From NCBI GenBank assembly GCA_937925565.1, contig CALALM010000171.1:1-8485 (forward strand): a stretch of 8,485 nucleotides of DNA. The letters are read 5' to 3'. The DNA comes from an uncultured Centipeda sp. (lineage in GTDB: Bacteria > Bacillota > Negativicutes > Selenomonadales > Selenomonadaceae). This document shows, piece after piece, positions 1-5,634 of the stretch (position 1 is the first letter of the stretch; each line of letters begins with the position of its first letter). A program made the translations under genes and the position numbers. The notes under the pieces were generated by a model. The model worked only from the letters and a program-made list of their open reading frames with translations, did no database searches and was not told where the DNA came from.

Positions 1-1017
1 GAGCCCCGACGCCATCGCAACGGCGTGCTCCTCGGCGATGCCCACATCGACGTACTGACTGCCGAGCTCCGCACGGGCAGAGCGCGAAAGACCGATGCCG
101 CCCATCGTGCCCGCCGCGAGAAAGACGAAGTTCGGATTTGCCTTTGCCTCTGTCTTGACGAAATCCACGGTTGCCGCTTGGAATGGGTCGGTGTATGGCT
201 GTTTCAGTGCACCCGTCTCAATGTCGAACGGCATACGGTAGTGCCATGTCTCGCGATTTTCCTCGGCGAACTGGTAGCCCTTGCCCTTCTGCGTATGGAT
301 GTGGATGACGACGGGCTTCTCACTGTCCTTCACCGCTGAGAATGCCGCGATCAGAGCCTCGCAGTCGTTGCCGTCCGCCACATAGCGGTAGTCCAGCCCC
401 ATCGCACGAAACAGGTTGTCCTCCGCCGTGCCGTTCGTCTCGCGCAGTTCTTTGAATGCACGGTACATGCCGCCGTGGTTCTCCGCGATGGACTGGTCGT
501 TGTCGTTGAACACGATGATGAAGTTCGTGCCCATCTCGCCGACGACGTTCAGCCCCTCCAGTGCCTCGCCGCCGGACATCGAGCCGTCGCCGATGAGGGC
601 GATGACGTTTTCTCTGCGCCCCGCCAGATCCCGCGCCTTTGCAAGCCCCGAGGCAAGGCTGATCGAGGTCGATGTGTGCCCGACGTTGAAGAGGTCATGC
701 GGACTTTCCTCGGGATTCGTATAGCCCGACACCTCATCGTATTTGTCCTCGTCGATATATGCCTCCACGCGCCCTGTCAGCATCTTGTGCGGGTAGCACT
801 GGTGCGACACGTCGTAGACGATCTTGTCCGTGGGCGAGTCAAAGACCGTGTGCAGGGCGATGATCGCCTCGATGATGCCGAAGTCCGGGCCGAAGTGTCC
901 GCCGTGTATGCTCGCGCGCTTAAGAAGTGCGTCGCGCATCTCCTCGGCGAGTGCCTTGCGCTCTGCCGCGCCGTACCCCTTGATATCGGCGGGTGATGTG
1001 ATTGTTTCCAAATACAT
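1..1017 (-). CDS. dxs: 1-deoxy-D-xylulose-5-phosphate synthase family protein (short form), 3' end outside window
   Basis: This is a thiamine-diphosphate enzyme of the DXS/transketolase family. DXS joins pyruvate and glyceraldehyde 3-phosphate to make DXP for isoprenoids, thiamine and pyridoxal phosphate in the cytosol. 339 codons are visible. Residues 38-46 (HGGHFGPDF) carry the catalytic-type His at H41. DVSHQCYPHKMLTGR lies at 69-83. The ThDP/Mg motif starts with GDG at 143-145 and ends with NDN at 171-173. GIAEEHAV at 326-333 holds the catalytic Glu, E329. That Glu is residue 370 in E. coli DXS, so the N-terminal half is about 40 residues shorter, as in the short DXS-like proteins of many Firmicutes. 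The start at 1017 follows an AGGGAG ribosome site about 7 bases upstream. True DXS versus a related paralogue cannot be settled from this half. Confidence 0.88.
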   Translation of the reverse strand, partial: MYLETITSPADIKGYGAAERKALAEEMRDALLKRASIHGGHFGPDFGIIEAIIALHTVFDSPTDKIVYDVSHQCYPHKMLTGRVEAYIDEDKYDEVSGYTNPEESPHDLFNVGHTSTSISLASGLAKARDLAGRRENVIALIGDGSMSGGEALEGLNVVGEMGTNFIIVFNDNDQSIAENHGGMYRAFKELRETNGTAEDNLFRAMGLDYRYVADGNDCEALIAAFSAVKDSEKPVVIHIHTQKGKGYQFAEENRETWHYRMPFDIETGALKQPYTDPFQAATVDFVKTEAKANPNFVFLAAGTMGGIGLSRSARAELGSQYVDVGIAEEHAVAMASGL

Positions 1018-1059
1018 AGAGATTCTCCCTTGCCGTATGCTTTCCATTTCCCTAAGCGA

Positions 1060-1090
1060 ATTATATCACCGAAATGTACGTGGATGTCAA
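1060..1090 (-). promoter_or_regulatory. sigma-70 promoter of dxs
   Basis: Read on the minus strand, a consensus TTGACA (1085-1090) is followed after 19 bases by a consensus TATAAT (1060-1065). The bases just before it, TGA, form an extended -10 (TGn). The spacer is two bases longer than ideal, which the extended -10 may offset. The -10 box lies about 42 bases ahead of the dxs start codon. Confidence 0.7.
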
Positions 1091-1178
1091 GGCTCGTAGC
1101 AAATGCAACGGATTATTTTCAGCAAAGCGTGGTAGAGTGGACACTCCGATGAAAAAATATTTTGATGGGGGATATATA

Positions 1179-1742
1179 ATGAAAAACTGCAAAATGAAGG
1201 ACAGTCGTATCGTCATCAGCGAGGTCATGATGCCCAGTCAGGCGAACCCGAATGGGAATGTGCATGGCGGCGAGATTATGAAGTTGATGGACTCGGCGGC
1301 GTATGCGGCGGCACGGCGGTATGCACGGTCGAATGTCGTGACGGCACGTGTGGACGAGCTGGAGTTCCACCTGCCCATCCGCATCGGCGATCTCGTCGTC
1401 GTGACGGCGGACATCGTCTACGTCGGGCACAGCTCGATGGAGGTCGCCGTCAACGTCATTGTCGAGGATCTGGACGACGGCGGCGATCCTCAGCTCGGTC
1501 TCTCGGCGTACTTCACCATGGTCGCGCTCGACCGCAACGCACGGCCAAAGTCCGTGCCGCCGCTCACGCTCGACACCGAGGAGGCACGCGCCGCGTTCGA
1601 GGAGGGCAAACGCCGCTACGAGGCGCACAAGGCACGCAAGCGCGGTACCGTTACGCCCACGGGCGGCTGCGTCTGCGATGCCATCGCGCAGCAGACGAAG
1701 GCGGCGAACACCGCGCACACGGCGAAAGAGGCGAAGAAGTAA
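1179..1742 (+). CDS. Hotdog-fold acyl-CoA thioesterase (YciA/BACH-like)
   Basis: This is a predicted cytosolic acyl-CoA hydrolase of 187 aa that would release free fatty acid and CoA. The family signature is clear near the N-terminus: a strand (RIVISEVMMP), then PNGNVHGGEIMKLMD, where the Asn-x-x-Gly-x-x-HGG-G-x-x-(L)-x-x-x-D pattern carries the catalytic Asp and begins the long hotdog helix. VDELEFHLPIRIGDLV, later YVGHSSMEV and finally GLSAYFTMVALD give the remaining strands. The C-terminal 30-40 residues (Lys/Arg/Ala-rich, with a CVC) are extra to the fold. ATG 1179 is preferred because GGGGGA at 1167-1172 sits 6 bases upstream. In-frame starts further up (ATG 1149, ATG 1074) lack this spacing, and 1074 overlaps the dxs promoter. 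The gene is divergent from dxs. The substrate chain length cannot be told from sequence. Confidence 0.85.
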   Translation: MKNCKMKDSRIVISEVMMPSQANPNGNVHGGEIMKLMDSAAYAAARRYARSNVVTARVDELEFHLPIRIGDLVVVTADIVYVGHSSMEVAVNVIVEDLDDGGDPQLGLSAYFTMVALDRNARPKSVPPLTLDTEEARAAFEEGKRRYEAHKARKRGTVTPTGGCVCDAIAQQTKAANTAHTAKEAKK

Positions 1743-1751
1743 CAACGTTTC

Positions 1752-1780
1752 TTGAAACAAAGGAGCGTTTATGCTACAAT
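1752..1780 (+). promoter_or_regulatory. Near-consensus sigma-70 promoter of the Ro-locus RNA/TROVE unit
   Basis: TTGAAA (1752-1757), a 17-base spacer and TACAAT (1775-1780) make a strong vegetative promoter. It starts just 9 bases after the thioesterase stop codon. The expected start of transcription is near 1786-1788. That is about 260 bases ahead of the TROVE coding region and coincides with the first bases of the folded segment, so it looks placed to make that RNA. Confidence 0.8.
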
Positions 1781-1784
1781 AAGT

Positions 1785-2030
1785 GCAAGACATGAACAGC
1801 AATGTACGGAACACCGAAGAGATTCCCTACGGGGATCGCCGGCGTGAAATCGTGTCTTGCAAAAGATGCCAACAGCAATTCACCTGTCTCTTAAACAGCA
1901 GCGGGGCTCGACGACCCCGCAGGACGGGGCGGCGCTTCCGTCCGTGGCATCTTGTCCGTATATATCCGCAGTCTGCTGCGGTGAATGAATGTGTCCGGCA
2001 CAGTGCATCCGCATCTGGGTCGGGCATTTT
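1785..2030 (+). ncRNA. Structured RNA upstream of the TROVE gene; candidate Ro-partner (Y-like) RNA or leader
   Basis: No convincing coding sequence lies here, but the DNA is dense with inverted repeats. Domain A: 1784-1795 pairs with 1850-1861 (12 pairs, one G-U; core GCAAGACA/TGTCTTGC). It encloses CCGAAG at 1814-1819, similar to the CCGAAG in the Ro-binding lower stem of animal Y RNAs, and a 7-pair hairpin at 1821-1837. Domain B: AAGATGCCA (1863-1871) pairs with TGGCATCTT (1945-1953). It encloses GCGGGG/CCCCGC (1901-1920), whose 8-base loop CTCGACGA is T-loop-like; GGACGG/CCGTCC (1922-1943); and a 4-pair stem with a CTCTTAA loop (1884-1898). A CCGCAG/CTGCGG hairpin (1966-1981) and a terminator-like hairpin follow. 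Bacterial Y RNAs are typically encoded beside Ro genes and may carry tRNA-like modules. Unlike them, the two ends here do not pair with each other. It could equally be a 5' leader that controls the TROVE gene. Confidence 0.55.
1992..2030 (+). terminator. Terminator-like hairpin before the TROVE ribosome site
   Basis: TGTCCGGC (1992-1999) pairs with GTCGGGCA plus its preceding G (2019-2026): eight pairs including two G-U. The loop holds further CAG/CTG and TGC/GCA pairs (2001-2017). TTTT follows at 2027-2030, and the ribosome binding site begins only 5 bases later. It could form the 3' end of the upstream RNA or act as an attenuator. The T tract is short, so some read-through into the TROVE gene is expected. 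Confidence 0.5.
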
Positions 2031-2034
2031 GCGC

Positions 2035-2042
2035 AAAGGAGG
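2035..2042 (+). promoter_or_regulatory. Strong ribosome binding site that decides the TROVE start
   Basis: AAAGGAGG is an almost ideal Shine-Dalgarno sequence. The frame of the TROVE gene has a stop (TAA) at 2044-2046, so translation must start after it. The codons at the right distance are ATA (2050, 7 bases away) and CTG (2053, 10 bases away). Confidence 0.75.
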
Positions 2043-2049
2043 ATAAGCG

Positions 2050-3525
2050 ATACTGGACGCGCTGAAAGAGGAGAGCAACCGAACCTATACGCGGACGGAG
2101 AACGATGCCGCGACCTACGCGAGTTCAGGCTCAGACGCACTTGACTTCTTTGCGGCGGCAGGCGCGCTGCGGGAGGCAGGCGAGGCGGAGATCATCGTGC
2201 GCTTTACGTGCGCCTTTGCCGAGCATCCGACCTATGCGCTGCGCACCCTCTTCTACGCGCGTGACGTGCGCGGAGGACTCGGCGAGCGGCGGCTCTTTCG
2301 CGTGCTGCTGCGCCATCTCGCCTTCGCTGCGCCTGCATCTCTCGAAAAGAATCTGAAATTCGTTCCGGGGTACGGTCGCTGGGACGATCTGCTCGTCCTC
2401 CTCGATACGCCCTTGGAGGCTGCCACTGTCCGTCTGATTCGTGCACAGCTTGAAAAAGACCTGCGTGCCGCATGGGAGGAGCAGCCGGTCTCCCTCCTCG
2501 CGAAGTGGCTGCCGTCCGTCAACACTTCCTCGCGTGTGGCGCGTGCACAGGCGCGCCGCCTCGCGGTCCTATTCGGGATGCGGGAGGCGGACTACCGCAG
2601 GATGCTCGTCCGTCTGCGCCGCCGCATCGCGCTCATCGAGAACGCCCTGCGCACGAGGGACTATACCTTTGACTACGCCAAGCAGCCGTCCAAGGCGATG
2701 TTCAAGTACCGCGCAGCGTTCTGGCGCAACGACATGGAGCGGTACAAGGCGTTCCTTGAACACGTCGGGCGCGGGGAGGAACGGCTGCATACGGGAACGC
2801 TCTATCCCTATGAGATCATTCGTCCGCTCTGCATATGGGGAGGAGGGACTGCGCCAAGTCCCGAGGAAGCGCATGCGCTTGATGTCACATGGAGCGCACT
2901 GCCTAACTATACAAATGGAGAGAACGCACTCGTCGTGCTCGACGGCTCCGGCTCGATGTACTGGGACGGGAACCCCCTGCCGGTCACCGTTGCGCTCTCG
3001 CTTGCCATCTACTTCGCCGAGCGCAATACGGGCGCGTTTCATGGACACTTTATCACATTTTCCGAGAACCCGCGCCTCGTCGAGATCAAGGGCACGACGA
3101 TCGTGGCGAAAACCCTCTATTGCAGGACGTTCAATGAGGTGGCGAACACGAACCTCGAAGCCGTGTTCCGCCTCCTCCTGCGCGCAGCGGTGAAGAACCG
3201 TGTGCCGCAGGAGGAACTGCCCTCCGTGCTCTACATCATCACGGATATGGAGTTCGATGCCTGTACCGTGGACGCGGACGTGACGAATTTTGAGCGGGCA
3301 AAGGAACTGTTCGCGGAGGCGGGCTATGCGCTGCCGCGCATCGTCTTCTGGAACGTACAGAGCCGCCGCTGCCAGCAGCCCATCACGATGAACGAGCAGG
3401 GCGTCATGCTCGTCTCCGGGTGCAGCCCGAGCATCTTTTCCATGGTCGTCGACGGGCGCATTACCCCGTACGAGTATATGGAGCAGGTGCTCCGTAGCGA
3501 ACGGTATGCGGCGATTGAGGTGTAG
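2050..3525 (+). CDS. TROVE (Ro60-like) RNA-binding protein with C-terminal vWA domain
   Basis: 491 aa. Ro/TROVE proteins are ring-shaped RNA-binding proteins that use Y RNAs and misfolded RNAs as ligands and help in RNA quality control and stress survival. N-terminal TROVE part, about 1-290: TRTENDAATYASSGSDALDFF from about 14, RDVRGGLGER at 71-80, YGRWDDLL at 108-115, then a basic helical region. The vWA domain follows with a complete MIDAS: DGSGS at 298-302, T367 and D399 (ITDMEFD). The family N-terminus reaches back to residue 3 or so. The first ordinary start, GTG 2197, would delete about 49 residues that include conserved motif, so the start is placed at ATA 2050, with CTG 2053 as the alternative. 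Both follow the AAAGGAGG site. Either a non-AUG start or a base error is implied. It is about 40 aa shorter than typical bacterial Rsr. Confidence 0.85.
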   Translation: MLDALKEESNRTYTRTENDAATYASSGSDALDFFAAAGALREAGEAEIIVRFTCAFAEHPTYALRTLFYARDVRGGLGERRLFRVLLRHLAFAAPASLEKNLKFVPGYGRWDDLLVLLDTPLEAATVRLIRAQLEKDLRAAWEEQPVSLLAKWLPSVNTSSRVARAQARRLAVLFGMREADYRRMLVRLRRRIALIENALRTRDYTFDYAKQPSKAMFKYRAAFWRNDMERYKAFLEHVGRGEERLHTGTLYPYEIIRPLCIWGGGTAPSPEEAHALDVTWSALPNYTNGENALVVLDGSGSMYWDGNPLPVTVALSLAIYFAERNTGAFHGHFITFSENPRLVEIKGTTIVAKTLYCRTFNEVANTNLEAVFRLLLRAAVKNRVPQEELPSVLYIITDMEFDACTVDADVTNFERAKELFAEAGYALPRIVFWNVQSRRCQQPITMNEQGVMLVSGCSPSIFSMVVDGRITPYEYMEQVLRSERYAAIEV

Positions 3526-3533
3526 GCGCAAAC

Positions 3534-3567
3534 AAAAACGCAGCTCCGCGTGGGGCTGCGTTTTCTT
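3534..3567 (+). terminator. Intrinsic terminator after the TROVE gene
   Basis: A stem of 13 pairs (3535-3547 with 3552-3564, one T-G pair) closes on a GCGT loop. The GC-rich core is flanked by A's upstream and TTTTCTT downstream. It lies 9 bases after the TROVE stop. The flanking A and T runs mean it could work in both directions, but only the plus-strand gene needs it here. Confidence 0.85.
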
Positions 3568-3595
3568 GTGTGGGGGAGAATTTTTGTGGTATAAT
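3566..3595 (+). promoter_or_regulatory. Promoter of the antitoxin/toxin operon
   Basis: A consensus TATAAT (3590-3595) is preceded by TGG, an extended -10. The weak -35 TTGTGT (3566-3571) lies 18 bases upstream. Transcription should start near 3602, about 35 bases ahead of the antitoxin gene. Confidence 0.7.
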
Positions 3596-3596
3596 G

Positions 3597-3607
3597 AATG
3601 CGGCATT
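3597..3607. promoter_or_regulatory. Possible autoregulatory operator of the TA operon
   Basis: AATGC-G-GCATT is an 11-base palindrome lying directly over the predicted transcription start. Ribbon-helix-helix antitoxins normally repress their own operon by binding short palindromes overlapping the promoter. The position fits, but one short palindrome could be chance. Confidence 0.35.
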
Positions 3608-3636
3608 TGGCGGATATATGATAGGAAGTGATACAG

Positions 3637-3906
3637 ATGGCGCAGGATGTTATGGTGCGTATGGATGATGATTTGTCGATGCGTCTGCATGAGGTTTGTG
3701 ACGAGATCGGGCTGCCCATTTCCACAGCATTTCTGATTTTTGCAAAGCGCGTCGCACGCGACCGCAAAATCCCATTTGAACTTTCTGCGGAACCTGACCT
3801 GTTCTACTCGGAAAGCAACATGGCGCACTTGCGCCGTGGAATTGCCCAGCTCAATGCGGGAAAGGGAGTGCAGCATGATTTGATCGAGGTCGCAGACGGT
3901 GAATAA
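3637..3906 (+). CDS. RelB/DinJ-family antitoxin
   Basis: 89 aa. This is the antitoxin of a type II toxin-antitoxin pair: it would bind and neutralise the neighbouring YoeB toxin and repress the operon. The N-terminal 45 residues show the ribbon-helix-helix pattern of DinJ/RelB: a short basic strand (VMVRMDDDL), then two helices (HEVCDEIGLPISTAFLIFAKRVA) and the family's hallmark IPFEL at about 44-48. The C-terminal part (FYSESNMAHLRRGIAQLNAGKGV) is the usual toxin-wrapping segment. ATG 3637 is chosen over the in-frame GTG 3628 because AGGAAG (3623-3628) lies 8 bases before it. The last 8 bases overlap the toxin start, a common translational coupling. Confidence 0.88.
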   Translation: MAQDVMVRMDDDLSMRLHEVCDEIGLPISTAFLIFAKRVARDRKIPFELSAEPDLFYSESNMAHLRRGIAQLNAGKGVQHDLIEVADGE

Positions 3907-4156
3907 GATATGGTCGGATGACGCTTGGGAGGATTATGTCGGCTGGCAGACAGAGGACAAAAAGACGCTGAAAAGGATTAACCTCCTGCTCAAGGATGTG
4001 GAGCGGCATCCGTTTGACGGCGTTGGAAAACCGGAACCGCTCAAGGGCGAGCTCGGCGGGTTTTGGAGCAGAAGAATTGACGAAAAGAATCGACTGATCT
4101 ATCGCATTGTCCCAAACGGGGTGGAAATTCTTTCCTGCAAAGGGCATTATGAATAA
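3899..4156 (+). CDS. yoeB: Txe/YoeB-family mRNA endonuclease toxin
   Basis: 85 aa, the normal YoeB length. YoeB binds the ribosomal A site and cleaves mRNA just after the start codon, stopping growth. The sequence follows the family throughout: [19 protein letters not shown] at the N-terminus, [35 protein letters not shown], and SCKGHYE at the end. The known catalytic residues are all in place: E46, R65 and H83, followed by Y84. It is therefore probably active. It starts with GTG inside the last codons of the antitoxin (8-base overlap), so its expression is tied to antitoxin translation. Its stop overlaps the 3' end of the opposite-strand methyltransferase gene by 10 bases. The partner antitoxin is DinJ-like rather than the classical YefM/Phd type. 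Confidence 0.93.
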   Translation: MNKIWSDDAWEDYVGWQTEDKKTLKRINLLLKDVERHPFDGVGKPEPLKGELGGFWSRRIDEKNRLIYRIVPNGVEILSCKGHYE

Positions 4157-4635
4157 AATCCCTCCGTCCGCAGCAAATACTCCTTTTTGTCCAGTCCGCC
4201 CGCATATCCCGTGAGGCTGCCGTTTGCGCCGATGACGCGGTGGCAGGGGATGAGGATGGAGATCGGGTTGCGTCCGACCGCGCCGCCGACCGCCTGCGCC
4301 GACATGCGCCGTCCAGTGTTTTTTTCGAGTTGTTTTGCAATCGCTCCGTATGTTGTTATCTCGCCGTATGGAATTGTTTTCAAGATCTCCCATACCGCCT
4401 GTTGAAACGTCGTTCCAACGGGGGCAAGCGGCGGCATAAAGTCCGGCTCCGTTTCGCTGAAATACAGATCAAGCCATGCCTTGACTGTGCGGAATAGGGG
4501 GCGGGCTTTTCTATGCGTGCGCGTTTTCGGCGGACAGTCCTTCTCATCATCGAAGTACAGCCCCGTGAGCGCCGTGCCGTCACTCGTAAGCGTTATCCCA
4601 CCGAGCGGGGAGGCGTAGTGACTTGTGTAGATCAT
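4147..4635 (-). CDS. ogt: Methylated-DNA--[protein]-cysteine S-methyltransferase (O6-alkylguanine repair)
   Basis: 162 aa suicide DNA-repair protein that moves the alkyl group from O6-methylguanine (and O4-methylthymine) in DNA to its own cysteine. The N-terminal RNase-H-like part is ordinary ([20 protein letters not shown]). The C-terminal catalytic domain has [24 protein letters not shown] at 77-100, [12 protein letters not shown] (DNA-binding helix region) at 113-124, and the active site IPCHRVIG with C131 at 129-136. [13 protein letters not shown] closes the domain. The start at 4635 has an AGGAGGG ribosome site 6 bases before it, and a TATAAT (4667-4672, minus strand) lies about 32 bases further up. 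The gene converges on yoeB with a 10-base overlap and no terminator between them. The symbol is by family; Ogt, AdaB and MGMT are not distinguished by sequence alone. Confidence 0.93.
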   Translation of the reverse strand: MIYTSHYASPLGGITLTSDGTALTGLYFDDEKDCPPKTRTHRKARPLFRTVKAWLDLYFSETEPDFMPPLAPVGTTFQQAVWEILKTIPYGEITTYGAIAKQLEKNTGRRMSAQAVGGAVGRNPISILIPCHRVIGANGSLTGYAGGLDKKEYLLRTEGFYS

Positions 4636-4666
4636 TGGAATCCCTCCTGTCGATTGATTTACTTCT

Positions 4667-4672
4667 ATTATA
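4667..4672 (-). promoter_or_regulatory. -10 box of the methyltransferase promoter
   Basis: A consensus TATAAT on the minus strand lies about 32 bases before the methyltransferase start codon. No good -35 is seen at 16-18 bases upstream (TGTCGC at best), so the promoter is either weak or activator dependent. Confidence 0.5.
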
Positions 4673-4705
4673 GAGCAAAATGATGTGGTGCGACACTGTC
4701 CTCTC

Positions 4706-4816
4706 GTGAACTTTTCTTTAAAATGTGATATAGTTGATGATTGGCAGAGAGAAAAAATTGAGACTCTGACGGGAATTACGGATATGGAGCGCAGAGATTT
4801 GAATCATCTCGGGTAA
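4706..4816 (+). other. Small open stretch, possible gene remnant
   Basis: Reading from GTG 4706 gives 36 residues ([19 protein letters not shown]... ending in DLNHLG), with protein-like, charged composition. The frame is open back to 4658, through the methyltransferase promoter. There is no ribosome site before any possible start. A good intrinsic terminator lies 17 bases after its stop, which suggests that a real gene once ended here and lost its front. I recognise no family. The rest of the 330-base gap between the methyltransferase and first vWA genes holds the promoters and terminator listed separately. Confidence 0.25.
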
Positions 4817-4832
4817 TCTGTGTTTTCATAGC

Positions 4833-4861
4833 AAGGCGTGGGCATTTGCCTGCGCCTTTTT
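4833..4861 (+). terminator. Intrinsic terminator upstream of the vWA genes
   Basis: Eleven pairs (4833-4843 with 4848-4858, including two G-T pairs) close on an ATTT loop, and the stem runs into TTTTT at 4857-4861. It isolates the following vWA promoter from upstream transcription. The nearest upstream plus-strand reading frame is only the small open stretch ending at 4816. Confidence 0.75.
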
Positions 4862-4877
4862 CAATCTCGTGTAAAAT

Positions 4878-4894
4878 GTCGCCTGTCATGCGAC
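4878..4894. promoter_or_regulatory. Palindromic site GTCGC-N7-GCGAC, copy 1
   Basis: Perfect five-base arms (4878-4882 and 4890-4894) flank seven bases. It ends 21 bases ahead of the TATACT -10 box, which puts its centre near -42 from the transcription start, where a class II activator would replace a -35 element. The same site at the same spacing precedes the second vWA gene. No regulator gene for it is identified in the window. Confidence 0.55.
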
Positions 4895-4912
4895 CACACG
4901 TCCTCGTTTCCC

Positions 4913-4921
4913 TGCTATACT
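4913..4921 (+). promoter_or_regulatory. Extended -10 promoter of vWA gene 1
   Basis: TGC-TATACT is an extended -10 element. No -35 hexamer is recognisable 16-18 bases upstream. Transcription would start near 4928, leaving a leader of about 38 bases before the ATG. Confidence 0.65.
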
Positions 4922-4965
4922 CGACACCATAGAAGAGGTCACACAGTATAGAGGAGGAGATCATC

Positions 4966-5634
4966 ATGGCAGAGGCAAAGGCAAACGGGACGACGGAACT
5001 CGTATTCATCTTGGATCGGAGCGGGTCGATGTCGGGGCTGGAGTCGGACACGATCGGCGGGTTCAACGGCATGATCGCACAGCACAAAGGGGACGGGGGA
5101 GATGTACTCGTCTCGACGGTGCTCTTCGATCACGAGAATGAGGTCATTCATGACCGCGTGCGGATCGCAGAGGTGCCAACACTCACGGACAAGGAGTACT
5201 ACACGCGCGGCTGCACGGCTCTGCTCGATGCGATGGGCGATGGCATCCGTCACATCAAGAACGTGCACAAGTATGCGCGTCCCGAGGATCGCCCCGCACG
5301 CACCATGTTCATCATCACGACCGACGGGATGGAGAACTCGAGCACGCGCTACACGGCGGATCAGGTGCGGGCGATGGTGAAGAAACAGGAAAAGGAGGCG
5401 GGCTGGGAGTTCGTCTTCCTCGGTGCGAACATCGACGCCGTACAGGTCGCGGGCGGACTTGGCATCCGTGCCGAGAATGCTGTCGAGTTCGCCTGTGACG
5501 CGGCGGGTGTGCGCGAGAATTTCGCATCGCTTTCGCGCATGACGTGTGCATTCTCACATACGGGCATCATTGGAGCGGGGTGGAAGACGAAGATCAGCGA
5601 ACACCTTGCAAAGCGTAAGAGCGGGCGCAGCTGA
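4966..5634 (+). CDS. vWA domain protein with intact MIDAS
   Basis: 222 aa, essentially one von Willebrand factor A domain with no signal peptide or membrane segment, so cytosolic. It carries the full metal ion-dependent adhesion site: DRSGS at 17-21, T84 (GCTALLDAMG) and D120 (TTDGMEN). Small stand-alone vWA proteins of this type usually act as Mg2+-dependent protein-binding modules, often with an ATPase or a stress-response partner. The partner here is unknown. The C-terminal part (QEKEAGWEFVFLGANID... CDAAGVRENFASL) follows the core fold and ends in a basic tail. GAGGAGG (4951-4957) is 8 bases before the ATG. It has its own promoter and a paralogue 813 bases downstream. Its role is unassigned; the domain call is secure. 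Confidence 0.9.
   Translation: MAEAKANGTTELVFILDRSGSMSGLESDTIGGFNGMIAQHKGDGGDVLVSTVLFDHENEVIHDRVRIAEVPTLTDKEYYTRGCTALLDAMGDGIRHIKNVHKYARPEDRPARTMFIITTDGMENSSTRYTADQVRAMVKKQEKEAGWEFVFLGANIDAVQVAGGLGIRAENAVEFACDAAGVRENFASLSRMTCAFSHTGIIGAGWKTKISEHLAKRKSGRS

Larger units (their letters stand above)
4878..5634 (+). repeat. Tandem duplication, copy 1 (promoter plus vWA gene)
   Basis: The segment from the GTCGC palindrome through the vWA gene is repeated 813 bases downstream. The leader lines up with copy 2 without any gap from the palindrome to the ATG. Shared blocks include ATGTCGCCTG, CATGCGACCA, TGCTATACTCG, CCATAGAA, TATAGAGGAGGAG and ATGGCAGAGGCAAAG. The coding parts are most alike at both ends and diverge in the middle. 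Confidence 0.85.

Noticed and set aside
1175..1180. TATAAT just before the thioesterase gene as a promoter
   Set aside because: It overlaps the start codon, so a transcript would begin inside the gene. It is better explained as the spacer after the ribosome site.
1783..2046. An 87-codon frame starting GTG before the TROVE gene and in the same frame as it
   Set aside because: It starts upstream of the predicted transcription start, has no ribosome site, has Arg/Ser-rich low-information content, and lies over the strongly folded RNA segment.
2197..3525. Start of the TROVE protein at GTG 2197
   Set aside because: Only a weak GGAG lies ahead of it, and about 49 upstream residues read as conserved TROVE N-terminus right back to a strong ribosome site.
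2569..3876. A 435-codon minus-strand frame
   Set aside because: It lies opposite the TROVE gene, its terminator and the antitoxin gene. Long antisense frames are expected in GC-rich coding DNA, and the translation shows no family features.
4690..4697. GTGTCGCA (minus strand) upstream of the methyltransferase -10 as another copy of the vWA palindrome
   Set aside because: Only one GTCGC arm is present, with no GCGAC partner at the right distance, so chance is the simpler reading.
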